Positions 43,303-51,796 of a stretch of 64,000 nucleotides of DNA are shown piece by piece. The position numbers were made by a program, and so were the translations under genes. Source of the DNA: Nonomuraea cypriaca (GTDB taxonomy: Bacteria > Actinomycetota > Actinomycetes > Streptosporangiales > Streptosporangiaceae); the NCBI RefSeq assembly GCF_015645445.1, contig NZ_JADOGI010000004.1, forward strand, positions 1 to 64,000. Direction: 5' to 3'. How positions within the stretch are numbered: position 1 is the first letter of the stretch; the number at the start of each line of letters is the position of its first letter. The notes under the pieces were generated by a model, which had not been told where the DNA came from, did not search any database, and saw only the letters and a program-made list of their open reading frames with translations.

Positions 43303-44788
43303 GATCGCTGGCCTCCGCTTCGGCTCCGCCGCTCCTGCTGGTCCGGTGGCGAGCCCGGGCCACTGCCGAGTGCCATTCTGCTAGCGCACGGCGACGCTCG
43401 CACGACGATAGGCCGGGTGTGTAGCGCCGGCCGTGGCGTGGCAGCCCGGACAGCTCCCGGCGGGACCATACACCGGATGCCGTGCCCGCGAGATGAGCGG
43501 CCCCCAGCGCGGACAGCTCCGGCCGCCGCGCCACCCGCACCGCCCGGCCGGTCACGTCGGCCTGCCACTGCATGAGGTCGGTGTTGCCGGTGGGCCCGCC
43601 GTCGGCGAGCAACTCCCCGACGGGGCCCGACGCCCGCTCCATGGCCGACACGACGTCGCCGACCTGCAGCCCGATGGAGTCCACCGCCGCACGGGCGAGG
43701 TCCTCCCTGCTGCTGTCGAGGCCGAAGCCCGTCATGATCGCTGCTGCCCGGTCGTCCCACCACGGCGCGCCGAGGCCACCGAACGCTGGCACGATGTGCA
43801 GCCTACCCCGGCGGCCACCGGCCGCGAGCCTGGCCACTTCCTCCGGGTTCGTCCCGAGCACCCGGGCCAGCCAGGTGATCGTCGCGCCAGTGGACAGGAT
43901 GTTGCCCTCCAGCGCGTACGCGGGCGCGTCGTCGTGCCAGGCGATGGTCAGGCACAGGCCCTCGTCGAGCGGCACCTCCGGATCGGCCAGGCCCATGACC
44001 GACGAGCCTGTGCCGTACGTGACCTTGACCCGGCCCGGCTGCCAGGCGGCGTGTGCGAACAGCGCGGCGTGGGAGTCGCCGAGCACCGCACCCACCGGGA
44101 CCCCGGCCAGGGACGGGTGCAGGGCGGCGGCGTCGGCGTGCGCGCCGCTGGAGCGCACCACCTCGGGCAGCGTCTCCGCCGGTATCCCGAACAGCTCGAG
44201 CAGCTCGGGACTCCAGCGGCGGCGCCGCACGTCGAGCAGTTGCGTACGGGACGCGCTCCCGACCTCGATGACGTGGCCCGCGCCCAGCCGGTGGAGCAGC
44301 CACGAGTCCACCGTGCCCAGACACAACCGCGAGCCGCGGGTCCCGTGCTCCCGGAGCAGCAGGGCAGCCTTCGAGGCCGAGAACATCGGGTCCAGGGGCA
44401 GCCCGCTGATCCGGCGTACCAGGGGACCGGCGCCGTCGGCGGCCAGCCGCGCGCACACGTCCGCGCCCCGCCGGTCCTGCCAGCTCACCAGCGGCCCCAG
44501 CGGCTCGCCCGTCGAGCGCTCCCACAGCAGCACGGACTCGCGCTGCACGCTCAGCCCCACGGCGGCCACCCGTCCGCCTGGCACCCCGGCCAGGCACTCG
44601 GCGACCGCCTGGCGCACGCCGCGCCACAGCTCCTCGCCGTCCTGCTCCACCAGGCCGGGCCCGGGATGGCGCTGGGAGAGCGGCGCGGAGGCGCGCGCCA
44701 CCAGCTCGCCCGCGGCGTTCACGACGACGGCCTTGGTCGCGCTGGTGCCCTGGTCGACGCCGAGCACCAGCGGCTCAGTTGTGGTCAA
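43292..44788 (-). CDS. FGGY-family carbohydrate kinase, candidate D-apulose kinase
   Basis: Protein of 498 residues of the xylulokinase-like FGGY family. The ATP/sugar core starts with LVLGVDQGTSATKAVVV; GTVDSWLLHRL and VTYGTGSSVMGL follow, with ADGGPTGNTDLMQWQADVTG in the C-terminal domain. TTG 44788 is the likely start, 9 bp after GGAGG, overlapping the transketolase stop. Usual annotation would be xylulokinase, but the partners (split transketolase, TIM-barrel isomerase, SorC regulator) match the D-apiose pathway, where the kinase makes apulose 4-phosphate. The substrate is inferred from context. Confidence 0.88.
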   Translation of the reverse strand: MTTTEPLVLGVDQGTSATKAVVVNAAGELVARASAPLSQRHPGPGLVEQDGEELWRGVRQAVAECLAGVPGGRVAAVGLSVQRESVLLWERSTGEPLGPLVSWQDRRGADVCARLAADGAGPLVRRISGLPLDPMFSASKAALLLREHGTRGSRLCLGTVDSWLLHRLGAGHVIEVGSASRTQLLDVRRRRWSPELLELFGIPAETLPEVVRSSGAHADAAALHPSLAGVPVGAVLGDSHAALFAHAAWQPGRVKVTYGTGSSVMGLADPEVPLDEGLCLTIAWHDDAPAYALEGNILSTGATITWLARVLGTNPEEVARLAAGGRRGRLHIVPAFGGLGAPWWDDRAAAIMTGFGLDSSREDLARAAVDSIGLQVGDVVSAMERASGPVGELLADGGPTGNTDLMQWQADVTGRAVRVARRPELSALGAAHLAGTASGVWSRRELSGLPRHGRRYTPGLSSCERRRALAEWHSAVARARHRTSRSGGAEAEASDRGS

Positions 44789-45731
44789 GGCCCAGCACCT
44801 CCAAGGTCGCCCTGACGATCCCCTCGGCCGTGAGGCCGAAGTGCTCCAGCAGGAACTCCGTCCCCCCGGTCGGCGCGAACGAGCGCGGCCCGAGCAGCCG
44901 CATCGGCACCGGCCTGGTCTCCAGCACGACCTCGGCCACCGCCGCCCCCAGCCCGCCGGTGGGCACCGCCTCCTCGGCCGTGACGACCGCCCTGGTCTGC
45001 CGGGCCGCCGCCATGATCTCCTCACGGTCCAGGGGGGCGATGGTGGAGACGTTCAGCACGCGTACGTCCACGCCGCGCTCCGCCAGCAGCTCGGCCGCCC
45101 GCAGCGCGCGGCTGACCAGCGTTCCCGTCGCCACGACCGTGGCGTCCTTGCCCTCGCGCAGCCGGGTCGCGCGCCCGTAGACGAAGGCGGGGCCGCCGGG
45201 CGGCGACACGTCGGGCACGGGGAAGCGCCCGATCCGCAGGAACACCGGTCCGGTCGTCCCGGCCGCCCACCGGATGGCCGCGCGCGTCTGCGCGGGGTCG
45301 GCGGGCACGACGACGGGCAGGTCCGCGATGGCCCGCAGCCACGACAGGTCCTCGGTCGAGTGGTGGGTGGGCCCGAGCGCGCCGTACGACAGGCCGGGGC
45401 TCATCCCGCACAGCTTGACGTTCGCCAGACTGTACGCCACGTCGGCCTTGATCTGCTCCAGCGCCCGCGCGGTCAGGAACGTCGCCGCCCCGCACACGAA
45501 CGGCACCAGCCCCGCGTTCGCCAGCCCCGCGCCGATCCCGACCATGTCCTGCTCGGCGATCCCCACGTTGACCAGCCGTTCGGGGAACTCCCTGGCGAAG
45601 GCGACCAGCTTGCTCGACCCCACCGAGTCGTTGCACACGGCCACGATCCTGCTGTCGGCGCGGGCCAGGGCGACCAGCTCCGCGGCGAAGGCGTCCCGGC
45701 AGTCGTGCGTCTGCGTCTCGTCGAGGATCAA
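44775..45731 (-). CDS. Split transketolase, C-terminal subunit (candidate apulose-4-phosphate transketolase B)
   Basis: Protein of 318 residues containing the pyrimidine-binding and C-terminal domains of a transketolase. RLVNVGIAEQDMVGIGAGLA carries the conserved Glu that activates thiamine diphosphate; GPTHHSTEDLSWLRAI and VVTAEEAVPTGGLGAAVAEV are typical. TTG 45731 overlaps the N-terminal subunit stop (TTGA), so the two halves are translationally coupled. A separate two-gene transketolase beside an isomerase and kinase is the arrangement of the apiose route, giving xylulose 5-phosphate and dihydroxyacetone phosphate. That role is inferred. Confidence 0.9.
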   Translation of the reverse strand: MILDETQTHDCRDAFAAELVALARADSRIVAVCNDSVGSSKLVAFAREFPERLVNVGIAEQDMVGIGAGLANAGLVPFVCGAATFLTARALEQIKADVAYSLANVKLCGMSPGLSYGALGPTHHSTEDLSWLRAIADLPVVVPADPAQTRAAIRWAAGTTGPVFLRIGRFPVPDVSPPGGPAFVYGRATRLREGKDATVVATGTLVSRALRAAELLAERGVDVRVLNVSTIAPLDREEIMAAARQTRAVVTAEEAVPTGGLGAAVAEVVLETRPVPMRLLGPRSFAPTGGTEFLLEHFGLTAEGIVRATLEVLGLDHN

Positions 45732-46642
45732 CGCAGTTCCTCGAGCGCCGTACGGGCCTGCTCGGCGTCGGGCACCTTGTGATGCCATTCCACCCGATCC
45801 TCCATGAACGACACCCCTCGCCCCTTCACGGTCCTGGCGATCACGCACCGCGGCCGGAGCGCGCCGCGCGGCGCGGTGACCGCGTCCAGCAGCGCCAGGT
45901 GGTCGTGCCCGTCGACCTCGACGGCCTCCCACCCGAACGCCCGCCACTTGTCGGCCAGCGGCTCCAGGTTGGCGGTCTCGCAGGTCCGCGCCCCCTGCTG
46001 CAGCCCGTTGCAGTCGACGATCGCCGTCAGCGACGTGAGCCGGCGGTGCGCGGCCGTCATCGCCGCCTCCCAGTTGCTGCCCTCCTGGAGTTCGCCGTCG
46101 CCGAGCACCACCACCGTCTTGGCCGGCGAGCCCCGCAGGAGCAGGCCGACCGCGACGCCCACGCCGACCGGCAGCCCGTGGCCGAGCGGCCCCGTGCTGG
46201 TCTCGACGCCGGGCACCGCCCTGCGGCTCGGATGGCCGTTGAGCGGCGACATCGGGGCCGCGAACGTGCGGAGCGCCTCCGCGGGGAAGAAGCCGCAGGT
46301 GGTGAGCGCGGTGTAGAGGGCGACCGAGCAGTGGCCCTTGCTCAGGATGAACCGGTCGCGGTCGGGCCAGTCCGGCTGGGCCGGGTCGATGCGGAGCACG
46401 GCGCCGTACAGGGTGCTGAGGATGTCGGTGACCGACAGGTCGCCGCCGGTGTGGCCGAGGCCCGCCCCGCTGATCGTGCTGATCACGGTGCGCCTGATCG
46501 TGCGGGCGAGGGTCGCGAGCGCGGCGGCGGACGCGGGCCGGTCGGCGTAGGCCAGCCGGGCCCGCAGCCGGCGCCATTCCCCGATGGCGTCGTGGTCGGG
46601 CAGGAGGAGGTCTCGCGTGACCGTCCCATTGCTACGTCGCAC
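45728..46642 (-). CDS. Split transketolase, N-terminal subunit (candidate apulose-4-phosphate transketolase A)
   Basis: Protein of about 304 residues, the thiamine-diphosphate-binding half. SGAGLGHTGGDLSVTDILSTLYG, DRFILSKGHCSVALYTAL, GPLGHGLPVGVGVAVGLLL and the ThDP motif GDGELQEGSNWEAAMTAA ... DCNGLQQ are all present. The start is uncertain: GTG 46642 overlaps the isomerase stop by 11 bp and has only a weak GGGACGG site; TTG 46684 is a longer option. It works as a heterodimer with the following subunit. Confidence 0.88.
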   Translation of the reverse strand: MRRSNGTVTRDLLLPDHDAIGEWRRLRARLAYADRPASAAALATLARTIRRTVISTISGAGLGHTGGDLSVTDILSTLYGAVLRIDPAQPDWPDRDRFILSKGHCSVALYTALTTCGFFPAEALRTFAAPMSPLNGHPSRRAVPGVETSTGPLGHGLPVGVGVAVGLLLRGSPAKTVVVLGDGELQEGSNWEAAMTAAHRRLTSLTAIVDCNGLQQGARTCETANLEPLADKWRAFGWEAVEVDGHDHLALLDAVTAPRGALRPRCVIARTVKGRGVSFMEDRVEWHHKVPDAEQARTALEELR

Positions 46643-47618
46643 GTGCCGTCCCGATCGCCGACCACAGCAGCCGCTGTGCACCAAGGGCGTCCTGCCGCTC
46701 CTGTACGGCCCGCAGCTCGCCCAGGTCGATCCGGTCGCACACCTCCTCCAGCATCCGGATGGTCGCGATGCTCTGGGACAGCGCGCGCACCGGGTCCTCC
46801 CTGAACGGGAACTGGTCGAGCAGGATCGGGGCGTTCCAGCCGATCCGCCGTACGGCCAGCAGGTACTCGATCGTCTCGAACAGGTGCACCGACGCCACCG
46901 GCAGGTCGTCGTCCCAGCCGCGCCAGTTGTCGTTCAGCTCGACCGACACCAGCCGCCCGCGCCGGTGCACGAGCTGCACCGCCTCGGCGGGCGTCTCCCC
47001 GGCGAGCAGGGAGTGACCGAAGTCCATGACGATGCCGACGTTCGGCCGCCCGGCCTCCTCGATGGCCAGCAGCGTGCGGGCCGCGTCGGAGAGCGTGATG
47101 CGGACGCGCGGCTCCTTGGCCTTGTACTCGATCGCGAACCGCACGTCGGGATGCGCCCCGGCCAGGTCGCGGATCGCGGTCACGGTCAGGTCCCACAGCT
47201 GCGCGTAGTCGGCCTGGCCCGGCATGTCGAAGCCGTCCTGGCCGGGCCAGAACTTCACGTATCCGGCCCCGAGCTCCCGCGCGACCGCGACCGCCTCGTG
47301 CACCCGCTCCGCCGCGCGCTCGCGCACGGCCGGGTCGGGGTTGGTGAACGCCCCCTTGCCGAACTCCCGCGTGTACAGGTGCGGCGTGATCGCCCTGGCC
47401 CGCAGGCCGCGCCCGGCCAGCTCGTCGGCCAGCTCGGACGCCTTGGAGACGCCCTCGGCGAACGGCACGTTGATGTCGAGGCACTCCAGCCCGTCCACGG
47501 CCGCGGCCAGGTCGAGCATCTCCCGCATCGTGCGCGCCGGGCCGTAGCCGTCGCTCGCGTACCTGTCGACGATCTGCCCGAACGCCCAGATCCCGGCGCC
47601 GAACGTGAGTGCGCTCAT
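46632..47618 (-). CDS. TIM-barrel sugar isomerase/epimerase, candidate D-apiose isomerase
   Basis: Protein of 328 residues of the xylose-isomerase-like TIM-barrel superfamily. Metal-site segments are visible: VRFAIEYKAKEPR (Glu), VGIVMDFGHSLL (Asp and His), VSVELNDNWRGWDDD and PILLDQFPFREDP. ATG 47618 follows GGGAAGGGA. It is the first gene of the block isomerase - transketolase halves - kinase - SorC regulator. In the known non-oxidative apiose pathway this fold converts D-apiose to D-apulose. Other sugars, such as L-rhamnose or pentoses, remain possible. Confidence 0.87.
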   Translation of the reverse strand: MSALTFGAGIWAFGQIVDRYASDGYGPARTMREMLDLAAAVDGLECLDINVPFAEGVSKASELADELAGRGLRARAITPHLYTREFGKGAFTNPDPAVRERAAERVHEAVAVARELGAGYVKFWPGQDGFDMPGQADYAQLWDLTVTAIRDLAGAHPDVRFAIEYKAKEPRVRITLSDAARTLLAIEEAGRPNVGIVMDFGHSLLAGETPAEAVQLVHRRGRLVSVELNDNWRGWDDDLPVASVHLFETIEYLLAVRRIGWNAPILLDQFPFREDPVRALSQSIATIRMLEEVCDRIDLGELRAVQERQDALGAQRLLWSAIGTARAT

Positions 47619-47667
47619 GTCGCGTCGTCCCTTCCCGCCATTGAAGGCTCTCGTTCCGTGGCCTCGC

Positions 47668-48564
47668 CTAACGTCCGGCGAAGGCCCGCAGTTTCGCGAA
47701 AAAGTCCTCGTGGATGAACCGGGCATCGATCGAGTCGTACGTGCGGATCGGCCGGTTCTGGGTGGAGAAGTCGTAGGAGCCGTCGTAGCGGAAGTTCGGC
47801 GCCGGCCGCTCCACCCACGTCCCGCAGGCCGAGTGCAGCAGCAGCCCGATCGCGGGGGAGTCGCCCAGCACGCGGAACTCGATCGAGGCGCCGTGCTGAC
47901 GCTCGTTCCACTCGACGAGCTGGCGCACGAGGTAGTCGCCGATCTCGCCGCACGGCGCGACCTTCTCGTCCAGCTCGGCGTAACCGACGGCCGTCATCCG
48001 GTACGTCGGCGCCGGGATCTGCCAGACCGGCAGCGCCGAGGAGAACACGATGTTGGCCGCCACGATGTCGTTGGACAGGTTGAACTCCGGCCGCCCGGCA
48101 GGCCCGCCGCGGCCGTCGTACCCGCCGCCGCCGATCCAGACGACGGTCACGTCACGCTCGGCGATGCGGGGTTCGATGAGCAGCGCCGAGGCCATGTCGG
48201 TCAGCGGGCCGAGGAAGGCCACGTAGAGCGGCTCGGGCACGTCGCGCATCGCCTCGGAGACGATCAGCTCCACGCCGGGGGCCGCGACGGGCGTGGCCAC
48301 GTCGGGCAGCGCGTACGGCGCCCCGTCCTCGACCCGGACCTCGCCCTCCAGTTTCATCAGCCGCAGCAGCAGGTCGATTTCCGCCCGGCTCTCCTCCATG
48401 CTCGTACGGGTGCGCCGGTCGCCGAAATGCGCGGCGACCAGACCCCGAATGTCGAGACTGGGGGAGAGCAACGCGTGCACGATGGCGAATTGGTCGTCGG
48501 CCTCGTTTTTGGCGTCGGTGTCGACGATCACCCTGCGCCGGTTGGAAAACGTTCTGCTCGCCAT
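47668..48564 (-). CDS. Nucleoside-hydrolase-fold protein
   Basis: Protein of 298 residues. VIVDTDAKNEADDQFAIVHAL is the calcium-binding Asp cluster of inosine-uridine nucleoside hydrolases, with the spacing altered by KNE as in a subgroup often found near polysaccharide genes. VTVVWIGGGG and the FNLSNDIVAANIVF segment support the fold. ATG 48564 lies 6 bp after GGAG. Its stop is 49 bp upstream of the isomerase start, so it probably heads that operon, with the clearest TGAATA-N2-TATTCA palindrome in front. It may cleave a furanosyl glycoside other than a nucleoside; that is an inference. Confidence 0.83.
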   Translation of the reverse strand: MASRTFSNRRRVIVDTDAKNEADDQFAIVHALLSPSLDIRGLVAAHFGDRRTRTSMEESRAEIDLLLRLMKLEGEVRVEDGAPYALPDVATPVAAPGVELIVSEAMRDVPEPLYVAFLGPLTDMASALLIEPRIAERDVTVVWIGGGGYDGRGGPAGRPEFNLSNDIVAANIVFSSALPVWQIPAPTYRMTAVGYAELDEKVAPCGEIGDYLVRQLVEWNERQHGASIEFRVLGDSPAIGLLLHSACGTWVERPAPNFRYDGSYDFSTQNRPIRTYDSIDARFIHEDFFAKLRAFAGR

Positions 48565-48576
48565 GCGCCACTCCGG

Positions 48577-48590
48577 TGAATATTTATTCA
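48577..48590. promoter_or_regulatory. TGAATA-N2-TATTCA palindrome, best copy
   Basis: TGAATATTTATTCA has perfect 6-bp inverted arms around TT. It lies 12 bp upstream of the nucleoside-hydrolase-like start codon, at the head of the proposed apiose operon. Weaker copies precede the other pectin transcription units. Confidence 0.6.
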
Positions 48591-48612
48591 AAGAGGCATC
48601 TATATTCCGATA

Positions 48613-49866
48613 TTATGTTGTGACATTTGTCGTGTCAAGATCCCAGAGGATCACGGTCAGCGCGTGCGGCGAGATGGTGTGGTCGTCGTGCGTGGCGTCC
48701 TCCAGGAGGTCCCACCGGCCCCGCTCGGGCCGCCCGCCGGCCAGCAGCATGACGCGGTCGCGCACCGGGGCCTGGTACACGCGGTGCCCGACCCCGTTGA
48801 AGCAGCAGTCGTCGAACCGGTTGAGTATCTGCAGCTGCCCGCGCCCCCGGCCGATGGAGGCCAGCACGTACATGTCGAGGAAGTCGTCCGACTCCGCCGC
48901 GTAGAAGCCGGGGAACGACGCCTTCGTCTGCTCGAAGTCGCCGATCGTCGGGCTCGGCTTCGGCGAGGCCGGGCGCAGGAAGAACGGCAGCGACCCGGCC
49001 ACCGGATAGCTGCGGGTGACGCGCGGATCGAGCGCCGCGTACACGGTGGTCGTCCAGCCGCCGCCCGACAGCCCGATCATCTCCACCGAGATCGGCCGGT
49101 ACGTCGCCTGCGCGTAGTTCAGGGTGACCGTGAGAGGTTCGAGGAAGAACGTCAGCGTCGAGAACTCCGCGCTCTCCCACGGCGGCAGCTCCCGGTGCGA
49201 GGGACCGGGCAGCATCGTCCCCGGGTTCGCCGGGTCCTCAATGCCCTGTCCGTTCCAGTGGTGGAACGGCATCGCGTACGCCATCACCCGGTACCCCTGG
49301 TCGAGCAGGGCCTGGACGGTGCGGAGCATGGTGTCGAACGGCTCGCCGTGGCCGTTGTGGTAGAGCGCCAGCCGCCGGTTCCAGCGTTTGGCGGGCTGGA
49401 GGTCGTACACCTTGGCCGTGACCCGGTAGCGCAGCGGGACCGTCAGCAGGTCGACCCTGCGCACGCCGGTCAGCGAGGCGAAGTCGGGCGCGGTGACGCC
49501 CGTTTCCACCGTGGGCAGCGACTTCGGCGGGCCCGCGCCCTTCCAGATGTAGTCCGCCATGGCCGTGCGCCTGGCCGCGATGTCCGCTTCCGAGGCGATG
49601 CCGATCAGCGGTTCGATGTCGACACCCGCCACGGCGGCGGGCAACGTCTTGTACTCGGGACCGAACCTGGCGGCGGCCTCCTGATTCACCGGCGCCACCG
49701 GCCGCGCCGCCCCCTTGCCCGAAGCCGCCCCGGTCGCGGCCCAAGCCGCCGAACCTCCACCGACTCCGGCGACGGTCACGCCGAGCCCGGCCAGGACGCC
49801 GCCCAGAACCCGGCGCCTGCCCATTCCGCCGCCCACGCCATCGTTCCTGCCGTCCGTCTCGTTCAT
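48613..49866 (-). CDS. Exported alpha/beta hydrolase, putative esterase
   Basis: Protein of 417 residues with a twin-arginine-like signal (GRRRVLGGVLAGLGVTVAGVGGG, cleaved near AWA). The fold shows RLALYHNGHGEPFDTML, a strand-turn EMIGLSGGGWTTTVYAAL with nucleophile Ser in GLSGGG, and a C-terminal ATHDDHTISPHAL with a likely catalytic His. The family is not one I can name; an acetyl- or feruloyl-esterase acting on pectin is plausible. It lies 19 bp after the pectin methylesterase gene, in the same operon. Confidence 0.75.
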   Translation of the reverse strand: MNETDGRNDGVGGGMGRRRVLGGVLAGLGVTVAGVGGGSAAWAATGAASGKGAARPVAPVNQEAAARFGPEYKTLPAAVAGVDIEPLIGIASEADIAARRTAMADYIWKGAGPPKSLPTVETGVTAPDFASLTGVRRVDLLTVPLRYRVTAKVYDLQPAKRWNRRLALYHNGHGEPFDTMLRTVQALLDQGYRVMAYAMPFHHWNGQGIEDPANPGTMLPGPSHRELPPWESAEFSTLTFFLEPLTVTLNYAQATYRPISVEMIGLSGGGWTTTVYAALDPRVTRSYPVAGSLPFFLRPASPKPSPTIGDFEQTKASFPGFYAAESDDFLDMYVLASIGRGRGQLQILNRFDDCCFNGVGHRVYQAPVRDRVMLLAGGRPERGRWDLLEDATHDDHTISPHALTVILWDLDTTNVTT

Positions 49867-49885
49867 GCCTTCGACCTCCGTGATC

Positions 49886-51331
49886 TCAGTCGCGACCGGG
49901 TTCGGGATCCCAGCCGCCCAGGACGAACGAGGGTTCGCTCCACTGCGCCGCCTCGGCGGCGGTGAGCCGGCGCGAGCAGGCCAGCCGCTGCGAGACGTCG
50001 ATCGGCTCGCCGGTCAGGTCGGTGCTGCGGTACTCCCAGAAGGACGTCGACTGGGCCTGCGCGCAGTCGTCCGGGTCGATCTGGAAGCCGGCCGGATCGA
50101 TGTGGGAGTCCATCGCCGTGTCGATGAACACCGCCTGACTGTGCGTGAACCGCCACACCGCGCTCCTGCTCAGCGCGACCGAGCCGTCGGGCACCCCGGG
50201 CGCCCGCGTCAGCTTCGTCCGCACGAACACCGTCCCGGGCCGGGTCGCGTCGTTGCGGCTCTGCGCGATGTAGCCGGCGTCCGTGGACTCCAGCACCGAG
50301 TCCTGGATGAACACCGTGCCCGTGCCCCAGACGAAGTCGGTGTCGCCGCTGATGTGGCTGTCGGTCACGAATCCCTTGCCCTGCAGACGCAGGGTGTCCT
50401 GGAAGCTGCGCAGGCGCACCCGCTCCAGCGCGATGCGCTCGTTGTTGCCCCGGAACGCCTCGGCCTGCGAGCCGCCGTCCGCCGTCGTGTTGTGCAGCGT
50501 GATGTCGCTCATCCGGAAGTCGGCCGCGTCGACGCCGAACATCGCCCGCCAGCAGTTGTGCAGGTCGGATTCCGCCAGCACGCGTCGCGGGCACACGTCC
50601 GCCGGGCCGCCGTCGCTCAGCGCCTTGTCGCCGTTGCGCAGGTCGTTGTTGGGGTACTGGATCACGGTCCGCCGCGCGCCGGCGCCTCGGACGGTGATGT
50701 GCGGGCGGTCCTCGCGTACGTACACCATCTCGGTGTAGACGCCGGGCCGCACGTCGATCGTCACCGGCGTCTCGTTGCCGGTCGGGACGGCGTCGACGGC
50801 ACCCTGCACGGTGCAGAAGTCGCCGGTGCCCGCGGCGGACACCGTCAGGTGGCGCGGCTGTCTCTTGGCGGCCTTCTTCGTCGTGAACCGCCAGGTCTTC
50901 GGGTCCTGGACGCCGTCGAACCCGGTGAAGACGCCGGGGTCGACGGTGACGTAGTAGTCCTGGCCGTACTCGAGCCGGTGATGCGGGTAGACGGTGGCGG
51001 TGTCGCCGTCGATCATGATCGATTCGTACGAGAAGTCGTGCGGCAGTCCCGTGTCGGAGACGGCCGCGCCGATGTTCTTCCTGTCGGTCCTGGCGGTGGC
51101 GGCCTCGACGCGGTCGGCGAGGCCGCCGTCCGCGCGGCGCACCTCGATCGCGCCGGTCTCGCCCAGGGTCGGCGGGTCAGGGAAAGTGATCGTCAGGGGC
51201 GCGTCGACGCAGGTCCCGCTACCGGTCCCGGGCACCGCGAACCGCGCTCCCGCACCTGCCGTCGCGTGGGCCGTCGCCGGGCATAAGGCGAGCGCAGCCG
51301 CCGCGACGAGCACCGTGATGGTTGCCTTCAC
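49886..51331 (-). CDS. Secreted pectin methylesterase, CE8
   Basis: Protein of 481 residues with a Sec signal (TITVLVAAAALALCPATAHA). An Ig-like N-terminal domain (to about residue 135) is followed by the CE8 beta-helix: VQGAVDAVPTGNETPVTI, SFQDTLRLQGKGF (about 308; Gln and Asp) and GDTDFVWGTGTVFI (about 329; Asp), with an Arg-containing C-terminal active-site region. Start GTG 51331 lies 5 bp after AGAGG; GTG 51337 is an alternative. It removes methyl groups from homogalacturonan so that the pectate lyase can cut. First gene of a two-gene operon with a TATTCA-type element upstream. Confidence 0.92.
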   Translation of the reverse strand: MKATITVLVAAAALALCPATAHATAGAGARFAVPGTGSGTCVDAPLTITFPDPPTLGETGAIEVRRADGGLADRVEAATARTDRKNIGAAVSDTGLPHDFSYESIMIDGDTATVYPHHRLEYGQDYYVTVDPGVFTGFDGVQDPKTWRFTTKKAAKRQPRHLTVSAAGTGDFCTVQGAVDAVPTGNETPVTIDVRPGVYTEMVYVREDRPHITVRGAGARRTVIQYPNNDLRNGDKALSDGGPADVCPRRVLAESDLHNCWRAMFGVDAADFRMSDITLHNTTADGGSQAEAFRGNNERIALERVRLRSFQDTLRLQGKGFVTDSHISGDTDFVWGTGTVFIQDSVLESTDAGYIAQSRNDATRPGTVFVRTKLTRAPGVPDGSVALSRSAVWRFTHSQAVFIDTAMDSHIDPAGFQIDPDDCAQAQSTSFWEYRSTDLTGEPIDVSQRLACSRRLTAAEAAQWSEPSFVLGGWDPEPGRD

Positions 51332-51365
51332 ATCCACCTCTCAGCAGCGAATGGATAGTTGGCTT

Positions 51366-51379
51366 TGAATAAATATGTA
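51366..51379. promoter_or_regulatory. TATTCA-type element, copy 5
   Basis: TGAATAAATATGTA has a perfect left half-site and matches the locus element at 10 of 12 positions. It lies 34 bp upstream of the pectin methylesterase start. Confidence 0.45.
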
Positions 51380-51489
51380 CGCCACAACAAGGTCGGTCAA
51401 GACCGGCGTTCGCCGCCATGGGTGTGAAAGGCGCGATGACACGGCAGCGCCTCCCGGCCAGGGGGAAGCGTCTCTCGAACGCCTCCCGG

Positions 51490-51730
51490 CCCGCGCGATG
51501 GCCCGGGCCTTGCCGGGATCGGACTCGAACAGCACCGGATGTTCGACGGCCAGGAACGCGTCGAGACCGAGGATGTCCCGCGCCTGCGCGGTGTGCGCCA
51601 CGTTGACGTGGTAGGTCTGCGCGCCGGCGGCCCGGTCGCGAGCCAGTTCGAGCATCTTGGGCCCGTACGCGGCCGGGATGCGGCGCAACGCGCCCTTCGG
51701 CGCGGGATTGACCGTCTCCACCGCGTCCAT
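51490..51730 (-). pseudogene. Remnant of an F420/flavin-dependent LLM-class oxidoreductase
   Basis: About 80 codons read AAYGPKMLELARDRAAGAQTY, HTAQARDILGLDAFLAVEHP and VLFESDPGKARAIARA, matching a central part of luciferase-like F420-dependent oxidoreductases (normally about 280-300 residues). Neither the N-terminal barrel nor the C-terminus is present, and the frame continues into unrelated DNA towards 51341. A decayed fragment. Confidence 0.7.
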
Positions 51731-51796
51731 CTCGCAGATTTACGATATGGCACGCACATCGGCCATCTCGCGCAGGGAGGACATCGCCTCGGCGCT

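Noticed and set aside
43292-47618. Annotation of the kinase and transketolase genes as ordinary xylose and pentose phosphate genes
   Set aside because: A split transketolase next to a SorC regulator and a non-XylA isomerase does not fit housekeeping pentose metabolism; kept as a less likely alternative.
48542-48556. AAAACGTT-like LacI site near the start of the nucleoside-hydrolase-like gene
   Set aside because: It lies inside the coding sequence (SRTFSN codons) and is not palindromic beyond 8 bp.
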